A DNA stretch of 64,000 bases from Acinetobacter baumannii (lineage in GTDB: Bacteria > Pseudomonadota > Gammaproteobacteria > Pseudomonadales > Moraxellaceae): contig NZ_CP046654.1 in NCBI RefSeq assembly GCF_009759685.1, positions 3,906,001 to 3,970,000 on the forward strand. The letters run 5' to 3'. The translations under genes and the position numbers were made by a program. Below, in pieces: positions 1 through 9,160 of this stretch. Position 1 is the first letter of the stretch; each line of letters begins with the position of its first letter. Below the pieces are notes generated by a model. It did no database searches. It saw only the letters and a list, made by a program, of their open reading frames with translations, and was not told the DNA's origin.

Positions 1-199
1 AAAAGCTCTCCTTTCAATGGCAATTCATGCTTGTCGTAAAGCTGGTAAATATGTCGGTATCTGTGGTCAAGGACCATCAGACCACCCTGACCTTGCAAAA
101 TGGTTAATGGAGCAAGGCATTGAATCAGTATCTCTTAACCCTGACTCGGTTTTAGATACATGGTTCTTCCTTGCTGAAGAAAAAATCAAGCAAATCTAA
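1..199 (+). CDS. ppsA: Phosphoenolpyruvate synthase, C-terminal end (partial)
   Basis: This is the last 65 or so codons of a gene that begins left of the window; the open frame runs in from base 2 and stops at 197-199. The residues GICGQGPSDHP followed by a stretch ending in SLNPDSV match the C-terminal PEP-utiliser TIM-barrel domain of PEP synthase, including the Cys-Gly-x-Gly-Pro-Ser motif that holds the catalytic cysteine. PEP synthase converts pyruvate and ATP to PEP, AMP and phosphate in gluconeogenesis. An ATG at base 17 is internal and not the start. A strong terminator follows directly. Confidence 0.9.
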   Translation, partial: KALLSMAIHACRKAGKYVGICGQGPSDHPDLAKWLMEQGIESVSLNPDSVLDTWFFLAEEKIKQI

Positions 200-207
200 T
201 TTGTTAT

Positions 208-236
208 AAAAAAAGACCCATCCGTGGGTCTTTTTT
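208..236 (+). terminator. Rho-independent terminator after ppsA
   Basis: A 6-bp stem GACCCA/TGGGTC (215-220 with 225-230) has a TCCG loop, with an A-run before it and six Ts after it. Confidence 0.85.
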
Positions 237-263
237 CATCTTTAGAATAGAGAATTTTTACTT

Positions 264-1019
264 ATGCAAATTTACTTGGCACGTAATAATCAACAAGCTG
301 GGCCTTATACCTTAGAACAACTAAATCAAATGTTGGCAAGCCAACAAGTTTTGCTTACTGATTTAGCTTGGCATGAAGGCATGACAGAATGGAAAGCTTT
401 AGGAGAATTAACCCAAGGTAAACTTGTATATCAACCTACTGGTTATTCTGCTTTTTCAGCAAATACAAATACGCCTTATAATAAGACCATTCAGCACATT
501 CGTGTAGAAACTAAAACACACGAGCTTGCTTCAATTTCGTCTCGTGCTCTTGCAAAAATTATTGACTTATTACTTTGGCTACCTATTGCAGCTATTCCGT
601 CTTTTTTCTTTAATGAAGCTCAATATAAACAACTTTTTGAGTTACAAAAACAGATGCAATCTGCAGAAGTTGCATCAACTAAAGCAGCTGAACTCCAACA
701 GCAGCTTTTTACCCTTATTCCTATAGAAGCTTGGCATACAATGCTACTTTATGTCGTCATAATGCTCGCTATTCAAGCATTTTTGTTGACCAAGTTTGGG
801 CAAAGTATTGGTAAAAAAATTGTCGGAATTAGAATTGTCGATGCCGAAAACAATGGTAAAGTTAATTTAACGCGTATCTTCCTTCTAAGAAGTGTCGTTT
901 TCATTATATTAAACTTACTATTTATGCCTATTAGTACAATTATTGACTATGCTTTTGCATTAGGACAAAAGCGACAAGCTCTACATGACAAAATTGCAAG
1001 AACAAAAGTGATCAAATGA
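264..1019 (+). CDS. GYF_2 and RDD domain inner-membrane protein
   Basis: A 251-residue protein. The first 50 residues (IYLARNNQQAGPYTLEQL..., then W-x-EGM-x-W) have the GYF_2 pattern, a small domain thought to bind proline-rich or other protein partners. From about residue 90 an RDD domain begins with an arginine (SSRALAKIIDLLLWLP) and continues through several hydrophobic segments to an IIDYAF aspartate near the C-terminus. RDD proteins are small multi-span membrane proteins; some have been linked to ion transport, but no substrate can be read here. The gene stands alone between two terminators, so it is probably monocistronic. The fold assignment is good; the function is unknown. Confidence 0.8.
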   Translation: MQIYLARNNQQAGPYTLEQLNQMLASQQVLLTDLAWHEGMTEWKALGELTQGKLVYQPTGYSAFSANTNTPYNKTIQHIRVETKTHELASISSRALAKIIDLLLWLPIAAIPSFFFNEAQYKQLFELQKQMQSAEVASTKAAELQQQLFTLIPIEAWHTMLLYVVIMLAIQAFLLTKFGQSIGKKIVGIRIVDAENNGKVNLTRIFLLRSVVFIILNLLFMPISTIIDYAFALGQKRQALHDKIARTKVIK

Positions 1020-1047
1020 TAGTAAATGACTCATTCATTTAATGTCT

Positions 1048-1079
1048 AAAAAAAAGGAGGCACCTCGCCTCCTTTTTTT
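1048..1079 (+). terminator. Rho-independent terminator after the RDD gene
   Basis: GGAGGC (1056-1061) pairs with GCCTCC (1067-1072) across a 5-base loop. An A-run precedes the stem and a T-run follows it. Confidence 0.85.
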
Positions 1080-1218
1080 CCATAGAGAGTTGATATTTAA
1101 ATAAAAGCTCTGTTGAAATTAGATACCCTACAAAAAAAATCGGGTTTTAAAACAATTATTTCAGACGACTTTATGTGTAGCTTAGTTTGTCGATATGAGG
1201 CATAATGCCCTACAACGT

Positions 1219-1315
1219 AGCGGTGTCACATCATTGAGAAGTCTAATTTTTAAGACTAGCGTTCTCAATCATGCGACACTTTAATCGCTATCCCATATTT
1301 AATTAGGGAATGGGA
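1219..1315 (+). promoter_or_regulatory. Structured 5' leader of the cyo operon
   Basis: Two nested or tandem hairpins fill the space before cyoA. The large one pairs AGCG 1219-1222 with CGCT 1286-1289, GTGTC 1223-1227 with GACAC 1275-1279, CA 1229-1230 with TG 1272-1273, ATTGAGAA 1233-1240 with TTCTCAAT 1262-1269, and GTCT 1241-1244 with AGAC 1253-1256. A second pairs TCCCAT 1291-1296 with ATGGGA 1310-1315. The cyoA ribosome-binding site (GAGG, about 1325) follows. The pairing is read directly from sequence; a regulatory role is inferred. The 1080-1218 stretch before it shows no gene or clear promoter to me. Confidence 0.5.
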
Positions 1316-1335
1316 CTCTTCACCGAGGTTGTAAA

Positions 1336-2388
1336 ATGAGACAAACGATTTTAGCTGTATTGTCTTTATCAACGCTTGCCGCACTTTTGACTGGGTGTGG
1401 TGGTGATATGGTACTTCTAAACTCTAAAGGTCCAGTTGGTCAAGGTCAAAGTGACCTTATGATGACTGCGATCTATTTAATGTTACTTGTGGTGATTCCT
1501 TCAATCATCATGGCATTATGGTTTGGTTGGAAATATCGTGCGTCAAATAAAGATGCAGACTATAAACCTACATGGGCACACTCAACTGCAATTGAAGTTG
1601 TAGTATGGGGTATTCCTGTCATTATTATTGGTATTTTAGCTTGGTTAACTTGGTGGGGTTCCCACAAGTATGACCCATACCGTCCTTTAGAATCAGATAA
1701 AGCACCTTTAACTATTCAGGTTATTGCTGAACAGTTCAAGTGGATTTTTATTTATCCTGAACAAAACATTGCGACTGTTAACGAAGTACGTTTCCCAGAG
1801 AAAACTCCGTTAAGTTTCAAAATCACTTCTAACTTCACGATGAACTCATTCTTCATTCCACAGTTAGGCGGTCAGATTTATGCAATGGCAGGTATGCAAA
1901 CTCACCTTCATTTGTTAGCAAATGAAACTGGTGTATATCGTGGTTTCTCTTCTAACTACTCAGGCTATGGTTTCTCTCAAATGCGTTTCAAAGCGCATAG
2001 CGTTACAGAGCAACAATTCAACGAATGGGTAGCGGCTGTTAAAGCAGGTAATGGTACAACTATTAACCCAGAAGCAGTTCAAAAAACTACGCTTGACCAA
2101 GCTGAATTGGCAACCTTACGTGATGGCGATCGTTCTAAGCACCAAATCGAGCATTTAGTAAATCGTGCTAAAGCTGCTGGTGATCAAGAAGCGCTTGCTA
2201 AAGCAGAAGCGATGAAACCGTTCCCGACTAAGCCACACCCTGTGACTTATTACTCTTCAGTTGAACCAAAATTGTTTGAAACAATTATCAACCATTATAT
2301 GAGTAACTATCATGGTGCTGACCACTCTGCTGCACATACAACAGCAGAAACTCATGTTGCAGCTGAACACGCTGCTCAAGGGGAATAA
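1336..2388 (+). CDS. cyoA: Cytochrome bo3 ubiquinol oxidase subunit II
   Basis: A 350-residue lipoprotein subunit of the quinol oxidase. The N-terminus has a lipobox (LLTGC) with Cys21 as the acylated residue, followed by two membrane helices (about 45-70 and 90-110) and a periplasmic cupredoxin-like domain (QVIAEQFKWIFIYP onward). As expected for a quinol oxidase, the CuA-binding cysteines of cytochrome c oxidases are absent. The C-terminal 120 residues hold the COX_ARM region and end in an Ala/His-rich tail. The start is supported by GAGG seven bases upstream. It leads the operon cyoABCDE, with only three bases before cyoB. Confidence 0.97.
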   Translation: MRQTILAVLSLSTLAALLTGCGGDMVLLNSKGPVGQGQSDLMMTAIYLMLLVVIPSIIMALWFGWKYRASNKDADYKPTWAHSTAIEVVVWGIPVIIIGILAWLTWWGSHKYDPYRPLESDKAPLTIQVIAEQFKWIFIYPEQNIATVNEVRFPEKTPLSFKITSNFTMNSFFIPQLGGQIYAMAGMQTHLHLLANETGVYRGFSSNYSGYGFSQMRFKAHSVTEQQFNEWVAAVKAGNGTTINPEAVQKTTLDQAELATLRDGDRSKHQIEHLVNRAKAAGDQEALAKAEAMKPFPTKPHPVTYYSSVEPKLFETIINHYMSNYHGADHSAAHTTAETHVAAEHAAQGE

Positions 2389-2391
2389 GAC

Positions 2392-4383
2392 ATGGATATG
2401 ATTTTTGGTAAATTGGGTTGGGACTCTATCCCGACAGAGCCAATCGTACTTGTCACCATGGTCTTTATGGCACTTGGTGCAATTGCTGTGCTTGGCGGTA
2501 TCACCTATTTCAAAAAATGGGGATATTTGTGGAAAGAATGGTTTACAACTGTAGACCATAAAAAGATTGGTATCATGTATATCATCGTATCTGTTGTCAT
2601 GCTTTTGCGTGGTTTCGCCGATGCGATCATGATGCGTTTACAACTTTTCCTCGCTAAAGGCGGTGGTGAAGGTTATTTACATCCTGACCATTACGACCAG
2701 ATCTTCACCGCACACGGTGTAATCATGATCTTCTTCGTAGCAATGGGTCTAGTTGTAGGTATGATGAACATCTCTGTACCTTTACAGATCGGTGCTCGTG
2801 ACGTTGCTTTCCCATTATTAAACTCTTTAAGCTTCTGGTTATTCGCTGGTGCTGCTGGTTTAATGATGCTTTCACTTGTATTAGGTGAATTTGCTGCGAC
2901 TGGTTGGATGGCTTACCCTCCTCTGTCTGGTATTCAATATTCTCCTGGTGTAGGTGTTGACTACTATATCTGGGCACTTCAGGTTTCTGGTCTAGGTACG
3001 CTTTTATCTGGTGTTAACTTCTTCGTTACCATCATCAAAATGCGTGCGCCTGGCATGAAATTGATGGATATGCCTATTTTCACGTGGACTTCACTTTGTA
3101 CGGCTGTATTAATCATTGCATCTTTCCCTGTATTAACAGGTACTCTTGCGATGCTTACATTAGACCGTTACTTCGGTTTCCATTTCTTCACAAATGAGCT
3201 TGGCGGTAGCCCAATGCTTTATGTGAACTTGATCTGGACATGGGGTCACCCTGAAGTATATATCTTGGTATTACCAGCATTTGGTTTATACTCAGAAATC
3301 GTTGCAACCTTCTCTCGTAAAGCGTTGTTCGGTTACAAGTCTATGGTATATGCAACAATTGCAATTACTGTATTAGCATTTGTTGTATGGCTTCACCACT
3401 TCTTCACCATGGGTGCTGGTGCGAACGTTAACGCGTTCTTCGGTATCATGACCATGGTTATTGCGATTCCTACTGGTGTGAAAATCTTCTCTTGGTTATT
3501 CACCATGTATAAAGGTCGCATCACCTTTACTACTCCAATGTTATGGACGCTTGGCTTCCTTGTAACATTCGGTATCGGTGGTTTAACTGGTGTACTTATG
3601 GCTGTTCCACCTGCGGACTTCCTTGTACACAACTCATTATTCTTGATCGCTCACTTCCATAACGTAATTATCGGTGGTGTGGTGTTTGGTATGTTTGCCG
3701 GCATCATTTACTACTGGCCAAAAATGTTTGGTTGGAAGCTCAATGAAGCATGGGGTAAAGCTGCATTCTGGTTCTGGTTCTTCGGTTTCTATTTTGCATT
3801 CATGCCACTTTATATCCTTGGTTTCATGGGTATGACTCGTCGTTTGAATACATATGACAACCCTGAATGGGACCCATACCTTGCGATTGCATTATTCGGT
3901 GCTGTTCTTGTTGCGATTGGTATTGCATGTTTCTTAATGCAAATCATCGTTGGTTTCTTACAACGTCACCAAAACATGGACTACACAGGCGATCCATGGG
4001 ATGCTCGTACACTTGAATGGGCTACTTCTTCCCCTGCTCCATTCTATAACTTTGCTCATGAACCAGATGCAAGCGGTATTGACCGTTTCTGGACTGACAA
4101 AGAGAACGGTGTAGCATACGCACGTAATACTAAATATGAAGACATCCACATGCCGACTGATCGTGCTGCTGGTTTTGTCATTGCAATGTTCATTACTCTT
4201 CTTGGCTTTGCACTCATCTGGCATATTTGGTGGCTCGTTGTTGTTTCATTCGTTGCAGCTGTTGTTAGCTTGATCGTAAGCTCATTCACTAAGAATGTTG
4301 ATTACTATGTTCCAGCTGCAGAAGTTGAGCGTATTGAAAACGAACGCTATGCTTTACTTGAAAAACACTTGAAGAAGGACTAA
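2392..4383 (+). CDS. cyoB: Cytochrome bo3 ubiquinol oxidase subunit I
   Basis: The 663-residue catalytic core of the proton-pumping heme-copper oxidase. The heme b ligand His is in TAHG (about 106-109). WGHPEVY (about 284-290) carries the CuB histidine and the cross-linked tyrosine. HH at about 335-336 completes CuB, and HFHN (about 421-424) gives the heme o3 and second heme b ligands. The pattern of some 15 membrane helices and the length match the family. It oxidises ubiquinol in the inner membrane and reduces O2 to water. Its neighbours are subunits II and III, four bases or fewer away, so translation is probably coupled. Confidence 0.98.
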   Translation: MDMIFGKLGWDSIPTEPIVLVTMVFMALGAIAVLGGITYFKKWGYLWKEWFTTVDHKKIGIMYIIVSVVMLLRGFADAIMMRLQLFLAKGGGEGYLHPDHYDQIFTAHGVIMIFFVAMGLVVGMMNISVPLQIGARDVAFPLLNSLSFWLFAGAAGLMMLSLVLGEFAATGWMAYPPLSGIQYSPGVGVDYYIWALQVSGLGTLLSGVNFFVTIIKMRAPGMKLMDMPIFTWTSLCTAVLIIASFPVLTGTLAMLTLDRYFGFHFFTNELGGSPMLYVNLIWTWGHPEVYILVLPAFGLYSEIVATFSRKALFGYKSMVYATIAITVLAFVVWLHHFFTMGAGANVNAFFGIMTMVIAIPTGVKIFSWLFTMYKGRITFTTPMLWTLGFLVTFGIGGLTGVLMAVPPADFLVHNSLFLIAHFHNVIIGGVVFGMFAGIIYYWPKMFGWKLNEAWGKAAFWFWFFGFYFAFMPLYILGFMGMTRRLNTYDNPEWDPYLAIALFGAVLVAIGIACFLMQIIVGFLQRHQNMDYTGDPWDARTLEWATSSPAPFYNFAHEPDASGIDRFWTDKENGVAYARNTKYEDIHMPTDRAAGFVIAMFITLLGFALIWHIWWLVVVSFVAAVVSLIVSSFTKNVDYYVPAAEVERIENERYALLEKHLKKD

Positions 4384-4387
4384 GGAA

Positions 4388-5008
4388 ATGGCTGAAGTAC
4401 TTCATCACGACAACCATGGCCATGATGGTCATCATGAACATGATGATACTGACTTAACGGTCTTTGGTTTCTGGACATACTTGATGAGTGACTTGATTCT
4501 TTTCGGATCACTCTTCATTGCGTTCGCTGTATTAAGCAGTCATGTTCCACCAGGAACTCCAAGTGCATATGACCTGTTCCATGAATCATTAGGCTACGTG
4601 TTAACTGAAACATTTGCCTTATTGATTTCATCGGTGACTTTCGGTTTTGCGGTACTTGCATCTTATAAAAAGAATGTAAATCAAGTTATCACTTGGTTAT
4701 TTATTACATTCCTTTTTGGTGCAACCTTCATCGGGATGGAACTCTATGAATTCCATCACCTTGTAGAAGAAGGTCATGGTCCAACTCACAGTGCTTTCTT
4801 ATCATCGTTCTTTACTTTGGTAGGTACGCACGGTATCCACGTAACTTCTGGTTTAGTGTGGATGTTGGTACTGATGTATCAAATCAAAACTAAAGGTTTG
4901 ACTTTACCGAATACACGTCGTCTTGCTTGCTTAAGCTTGTTCTGGCACTTCCTTGACATCGTTTGGATCTGTGTATTCAGCGTCGTTTACTTACTGGGAG
5001 TTCTCTAA
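4388..5008 (+). CDS. cyoC: Cytochrome bo3 ubiquinol oxidase subunit III
   Basis: A 206-residue membrane subunit with five hydrophobic helices. It starts with a His/Asp-rich cytoplasmic stretch ([15 protein letters not shown]) and then [21 protein letters not shown], typical of CyoC. It stabilises the oxidase core and carries no redox centre. The gene lies four bases after cyoB, and its stop codon overlaps the cyoD start by one base (TAATG at 5006-5010), a sign of coupled translation. Confidence 0.96.
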   Translation: MAEVLHHDNHGHDGHHEHDDTDLTVFGFWTYLMSDLILFGSLFIAFAVLSSHVPPGTPSAYDLFHESLGYVLTETFALLISSVTFGFAVLASYKKNVNQVITWLFITFLFGATFIGMELYEFHHLVEEGHGPTHSAFLSSFFTLVGTHGIHVTSGLVWMLVLMYQIKTKGLTLPNTRRLACLSLFWHFLDIVWICVFSVVYLLGVL

Positions 5009-5337
5009 TGAGTAGTCATGAGCATAATGCTGCTGGTGCGTCACACGGTAACTTTAAGCAATACACTGTTGGCTTTATTCTTTCTGTCATCCTTACCATC
5101 ATCCCATTCGGGATGGTGATGGCAGGTGGTTTCAGCCGCGGTCTTTTGGTTACAGTGATTGCAATCACTGCCGTTGCTCAGGTTCTTGTACAACTTGTGT
5201 ATTTCTTACACATGAATACATCATCTGAACAACGTTGGAATATGATTGCATTTATCTACACAATCCTATGTATCGCTGTACTTTTAATCGGTTCTGTGTG
5301 GATTATGAATTACCTTCACTACAATATGATGATCTAA
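5008..5337 (+). CDS. cyoD: Cytochrome bo3 ubiquinol oxidase subunit IV
   Basis: A 109-residue membrane subunit with three helices. Residues GNFKQYTVGFILSVILTIIPF and YFLHMN match CyoD, which assists assembly of the CuB centre in subunit I. I chose the ATG at 5008, which overlaps the cyoC stop, because an earlier in-frame start at 4963 would run through cyoC and add residues unlike the family. A ten-base gap leads to cyoE. Confidence 0.95.
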   Translation: MSSHEHNAAGASHGNFKQYTVGFILSVILTIIPFGMVMAGGFSRGLLVTVIAITAVAQVLVQLVYFLHMNTSSEQRWNMIAFIYTILCIAVLLIGSVWIMNYLHYNMMI

Positions 5338-5347
5338 ACTGATTGTC

Positions 5348-6226
5348 ATGTTGAAAAAGTATTTATTCCTGACTAAACCAGGAATTCTCTTCGGTAATTT
5401 CATTACCACCTTGGGCGGCTTCTTCTTAGCCGCCCAAGGCTCTATAGACATCTTATTATTATTGCTCACTCTTATTGGAACAACATTAGTTGTTGCTTCA
5501 GGCTGTGTGGTTAATAATGTTATAGATCAAGATATTGATACAAAGATGCAACGCACTCAAAACCGTGCACTTGTTAAAAAAACCATCTCTCCTACTGTTG
5601 CGCTTGTATATGCTTTCGTACTCGGAGTAATAGGTTTTAGCATTTTGTGGTTTGGTGTAAATGGTTACGCATTTTTGTTTGCAATGATTGGTTTTATTGT
5701 CTATGTCGGTTTTTACAGTTTGTGGACTAAACGTACCTCAATCCATCAAACCGTCATTGGTAGTATCTCCGGAGCGAGCCCTCCTGTTATTGGTTATACA
5801 GCAGTAACTCATCAATTTGATGTGGCAGCCTTGCTTTTGTTTTTAGCATACGCTTTATGGCAAATGCCTCACTCTTGGGCAATTGCAATTTATCGTTTTG
5901 ATGATTACAAAAATGCGGGAATTCCTATCTTGCCTGTAGCACGTTCCATTTATCGCACGAAAATTGAATGTGTAATCTATATCCTGTTGTTTGCAGCTGT
6001 TTTGAATGGGTTATATTGTTTTGGCTACACCAATGTATTTTTCTTGATTACCTTTAATGCTTTGACCGCATACTGGTTTTATTTATCAATTATTGGATTT
6101 AAAGCCGAAAACGACCAACTTTGGGCTAAACGCTTTTTCCTTTACTCAGTAATCTTAATTACTTTGCTAAGTTTAAGTTTTAGCTTTACCTATCAATCCC
6201 CTGCTCCAAATCTTCCTCTCTTTTAA
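5348..6226 (+). CDS. cyoE: Protoheme IX farnesyltransferase (heme O synthase)
   Basis: A 292-residue polytopic UbiA-family prenyltransferase that adds a farnesyl group to heme B to make heme O, the cofactor of CyoB. The first aspartate-rich motif NNVIDQDIDTKMQRTQNRAL (about 56-75) is clear. A conserved GSISGASPPVIGYTA stretch follows at about 137-151, with alternating hydrophobic helices to the end. Being last in the cyo operon, it ties cofactor supply to oxidase synthesis. Intergenic DNA with no obvious hairpin terminator follows. Confidence 0.96.
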   Translation: MLKKYLFLTKPGILFGNFITTLGGFFLAAQGSIDILLLLLTLIGTTLVVASGCVVNNVIDQDIDTKMQRTQNRALVKKTISPTVALVYAFVLGVIGFSILWFGVNGYAFLFAMIGFIVYVGFYSLWTKRTSIHQTVIGSISGASPPVIGYTAVTHQFDVAALLLFLAYALWQMPHSWAIAIYRFDDYKNAGIPILPVARSIYRTKIECVIYILLFAAVLNGLYCFGYTNVFFLITFNALTAYWFYLSIIGFKAENDQLWAKRFFLYSVILITLLSLSFSFTYQSPAPNLPLF

Positions 6227-6358
6227 TTAAGGGAGGATTTCCTCCTCTCTCAAATAACTTTTATATTTCTCATCAAAAGATTTGTTTTTAGTCTAATTTT
6301 TACCTATAATTCAGCCTTCGCATTTTTTGCGACGTAGCTATTTATATTTTTAGCTATG

Positions 6359-6410
6359 ACTCCTTGCTTCTAATTTTATTAGGGGCTGTTTAAACCGTAA
6401 GGAGCTGACA
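6359..6410 (+). promoter_or_regulatory. S6:S18-type autoregulatory leader of rpsF
   Basis: CTCCTTGC (6360-6367) can pair with GTAAGGAG (6397-6404), one pair being G-T, so the rpsF ribosome-binding site AAGGAG is inside a stem. An apical hairpin CTAAT/ATTAG (6370-6374 with 6378-6382) tops the structure, and a one-sided internal loop ends in CC next to G6397, giving a CCG at the base. A CCG in a bulge beside a stem at the rpsF start is the known S6:S18 complex-binding motif, a mimic of its 16S rRNA site. The pairing is seen; binding is inferred. Confidence 0.55.
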
Positions 6411-6794
6411 ATGCGTCATTACGAAATCGTACTTTTGGTACACCCAGACCAAAGCGATCAAGTTGTAGGTATGGTTGAACGCTATATCTCTCAGATCAAA
6501 GAAGCTGATGGTCAAATTCACCGTTTAGAAGATTGGGGCCGTCGTCAATTGGCTTACCCAATTAACAAAATTCACAAAGCGCACTACATTCTTATGAATG
6601 TTGAATGTGGTCAATCTACGCTTGATGAGTTAGAAGAATTATTCCGTTATAACGACGCAATCATTCGTAACCTTATCATCCGTCGTGAACACGCAATCAC
6701 TGAAGAGTCATTGCTTGCTAAGAGTGCTGAAGAAAAGCGTGCGCGTAAAGCTCAACGTGAAGAAGCACAGCAAGTTGCTCAAGAAGCTGAATAA
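6411..6794 (+). CDS. rpsF: 30S ribosomal protein S6
   Basis: A 127-residue protein, [18 protein letters not shown] at the start and the [12 protein letters not shown] motif at about 41-52, both diagnostic of S6. It binds 16S rRNA as a heterodimer with S18 in the platform of the small subunit. The C-terminal third is a charged, Lys/Glu/Gln-rich tail, common in gammaproteobacterial S6. First gene of the S6-S18-L9 operon, eleven bases before rpsR. The leader described separately probably regulates it. Confidence 0.97.
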
Positions 6795-6805
6795 GGAGAA
6801 CATCA

Positions 6806-7033
6806 ATGGCACGTTTTTACCGTCGTCGCAAGTTCTGCCGCTTTACAGCTGAGAATGTTGCGTACATCGACTACAAAGATATCGATACTTTAAAACAGTA
6901 CATCACTGAAAACGGCAAGATTGTTCCTAGCCGTATCACTGGTACTAAAGCTCGTTATCAACGTCAATTAGCGCTTGCTATCAAACAAGCTCGCTACTTG
7001 TCTTTGATTCCGTACACTGACAACCATAAGTGA
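6806..7033 (+). CDS. rpsR: 30S ribosomal protein S18
   Basis: A 75-residue basic protein, [18 protein letters not shown] then [13 protein letters not shown] and the [28 protein letters not shown] rRNA-binding segment (about 46-66), of the standard length for S18. It pairs with S6 on the small subunit. A GGAG ribosome-binding site lies just before the ATG. Eight bases separate it from rplI. Confidence 0.97.
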
Positions 7034-7041
7034 GGTGATCT

Positions 7042-7488
7042 GTGGACGTTATCTTATTACAACGCATTAAGAACCTTGGTAAATTAGGCGATAAAGTATC
7101 AGTTAAAGCTGGTTACGGCCGTAACTTCCTTATCCCTCAAGGTAAAGCAGTTGCAGCTACTGAAGCTAACACTGCTGCTTTCGAAGCTCGTCGCGCTGAA
7201 CTTGAGAAGCAAGAAGCTGAAGTATTAGCTGCTGCTCAAGCACGTGCTGAACAATTGAACGAAGTTAACATCGTTATCACTGCTAAAGCTGGTGACGAAG
7301 GTAAACTCTTCGGTTCTATCGGTACTCGTGACATCGCTGACGCGTTAACGAATGCTGGTCTTACAGTTGACCGTGCAGAAGTTCGTTTACCAAACGGTGC
7401 GCTTCGTCACACTGGTGAATTCAACATCGCAATTCAATTGCACCATGATGTTGTTGCAGAAGTTCTCGTTACTATCGTATCTGAGTAA
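7042..7488 (+). CDS. rplI: 50S ribosomal protein L9
   Basis: A 148-residue two-domain protein. The N-terminal domain has [19 protein letters not shown] and [13 protein letters not shown], the rRNA-binding region. A long Ala/Glu-rich connecting helix (about 45-75) follows, then the C-terminal domain ([16 protein letters not shown]). The start codon is GTG, preceded by GAGGTG; no nearby ATG gives the family N-terminus. Last gene of the operon, closed by a strong terminator. Confidence 0.96.
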
Positions 7489-7497
7489 TTTCTCATC

Positions 7498-7531
7498 AAA
7501 AAAAGAGCATGCTTACGCATGCTCTTTTTTT
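7498..7531 (+). terminator. Rho-independent terminator of the rpsF-rpsR-rplI operon
   Basis: GAGCATGC and GCATGCTC pair across a TTAC loop, between an A-run and a seven-T run. Confidence 0.88.
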
Positions 7532-7688
7532 ATCTCTTAAATTTAAGCAATAAAATTAGATATATTAATTCCTGATCAGTTCTTCAGTTTAATTGGTTTT
7601 TTAATTAGGTAGTTTATTTAGTTTTGTTTTAAGATAGTTCTCGGCTTAAAACCCTTTTTGTGTACACATTTTATCATCAGGTCTAATT

Positions 7689-9134
7689 ATGTCTCAGGCG
7701 AATGCCACTTCTTTAACCCTTTCATCTCCAACAGAAAATAAGACGAGTGAATCAGGCCAACTTAAAGAGTTTCGCACTCCCCCACACAATTTAGCCATTG
7801 AGCAAGCTGTACTTGCTGCGCTGATGACCGTTGCTGAATCTTTTGAACAAGTCAGTGACTTACTCAAAGAAAATGATTTTTATGCCACTCGCCATAAATA
7901 TATTTATCGTGCAATTGAAAAATTAGCACAGGAAAACTCACCGTATGATGCGGTTTTGGTCAACGACTGGCTTTTAAAACAAAACTTACTCGATGCGATT
8001 GGCGGTGAAGAATATTTGATGCAGCTTATGGCTGACTCACCTTCGAGTTTCTATAATCTTGAAACTTATGCGACTAAAATTAAAGAATTTTCTACACTAC
8101 GCAGTATGATTAAGGTAAGTACTGAAATTTTACAAAATGCTTACGACACAAAAGGTCGAGGTGTAAGTGAAATTTTAGATTTAGCCGAAACGAGTATTTT
8201 CTCTTTAGCAGAACAACATAACAACAATAAAAAAGATTCTGGACCTAAAGCAATTAGTTCTGTAACTGCCGATGTAATTAGTAAACTTGATGAACTTTCA
8301 AAATTAGACGGAAATATTACTGGTTTAACGACTGGCTTCTTAGAGCTCGATAATAAAACTTCTGGTATGCAACCGGGTGATTTGATTATTGTCGCAGCAC
8401 GTCCATCTATGGGTAAAACTACTTTCGCCATGAACTTGGTTGAAAGTGTTTTGCAATACAATAAACTCCCAGCTCTCGTATTCTCTATGGAGATGCCAGC
8501 AGACTCTATTGCGATGCGTCTAATTTCAGCTATGGGTAAAGTGCATCAAGGGCATTTACGTTCAGGTAATTTGGATGCTGATGAATGGACTAAAGTAACG
8601 GGTACCATTCTGCAACTTCAACAAATGCATTTGTATATTGATGATTCCTCTGCCCTACCACCTACTGAAGTTCGTGCCCGAGCTAGACGTATCGCAAAAA
8701 TGCATGATGGTAAAATCGGCTGTATCATGGTCGACTATTTACAGTTGATGAAAGTTCCGGGCATGGGTGACAACCGTGTTGGTGAGATCTCGGAAATTTC
8801 ACGTAGCTTAAAAGCTTTAGCTAAAGAAATGAACTGTCCTGTGATTGCACTATCTCAGCTTAACCGAAGTCTGGAAAACCGACCGAATAAACGCCCAGTA
8901 ATGTCTGACTTACGTGAATCTGGTGCGATTGAACAGGATGCCGACTTAATCATGTTTATTTACCGTGATGAAGTCTATAACAAAGAATCGAAAGAAGCAG
9001 GCACCGCAGAAATTATCATCGGTAAACAGCGTAATGGTCCAATTGGTACCGTTCGCCTTGCCTTTGAAGGCCAATATACTCGGTTTAGTAATCTCTCTCC
9101 TGAGTATTACAGCCAATATGATGATGAAGAATAA
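7689..9134 (+). CDS. dnaB: Replicative DNA helicase DnaB
   Basis: A 481-residue hexameric helicase that unwinds DNA at the replication fork. The N-terminal primase-interacting domain begins at PPHNLAIEQAVLAALM (about 31-46). The RecA-like domain carries Walker A in ARPSMGKTTFA (about 237-247), Walker B near GCIMVDYLQLM, and the SQLNRSLENRPNKRP and DLRESGAIEQDAD motifs. The first 25 residues are Ser/Thr-rich and probably disordered. It has its own 150-bp upstream region and is followed closely by alr, an arrangement common in gammaproteobacteria. Confidence 0.97.
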   Translation: MSQANATSLTLSSPTENKTSESGQLKEFRTPPHNLAIEQAVLAALMTVAESFEQVSDLLKENDFYATRHKYIYRAIEKLAQENSPYDAVLVNDWLLKQNLLDAIGGEEYLMQLMADSPSSFYNLETYATKIKEFSTLRSMIKVSTEILQNAYDTKGRGVSEILDLAETSIFSLAEQHNNNKKDSGPKAISSVTADVISKLDELSKLDGNITGLTTGFLELDNKTSGMQPGDLIIVAARPSMGKTTFAMNLVESVLQYNKLPALVFSMEMPADSIAMRLISAMGKVHQGHLRSGNLDADEWTKVTGTILQLQQMHLYIDDSSALPPTEVRARARRIAKMHDGKIGCIMVDYLQLMKVPGMGDNRVGEISEISRSLKALAKEMNCPVIALSQLNRSLENRPNKRPVMSDLRESGAIEQDADLIMFIYRDEVYNKESKEAGTAEIIIGKQRNGPIGTVRLAFEGQYTRFSNLSPEYYSQYDDEE

Positions 9135-9160
9135 ACTCTATCTCTAGCCCAAAGGAGTAA

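Noticed and set aside
526..726. 66-codon frame inside the RDD gene
   Set aside because: It lies in another frame of a well-supported gene, with no ribosome-binding site.
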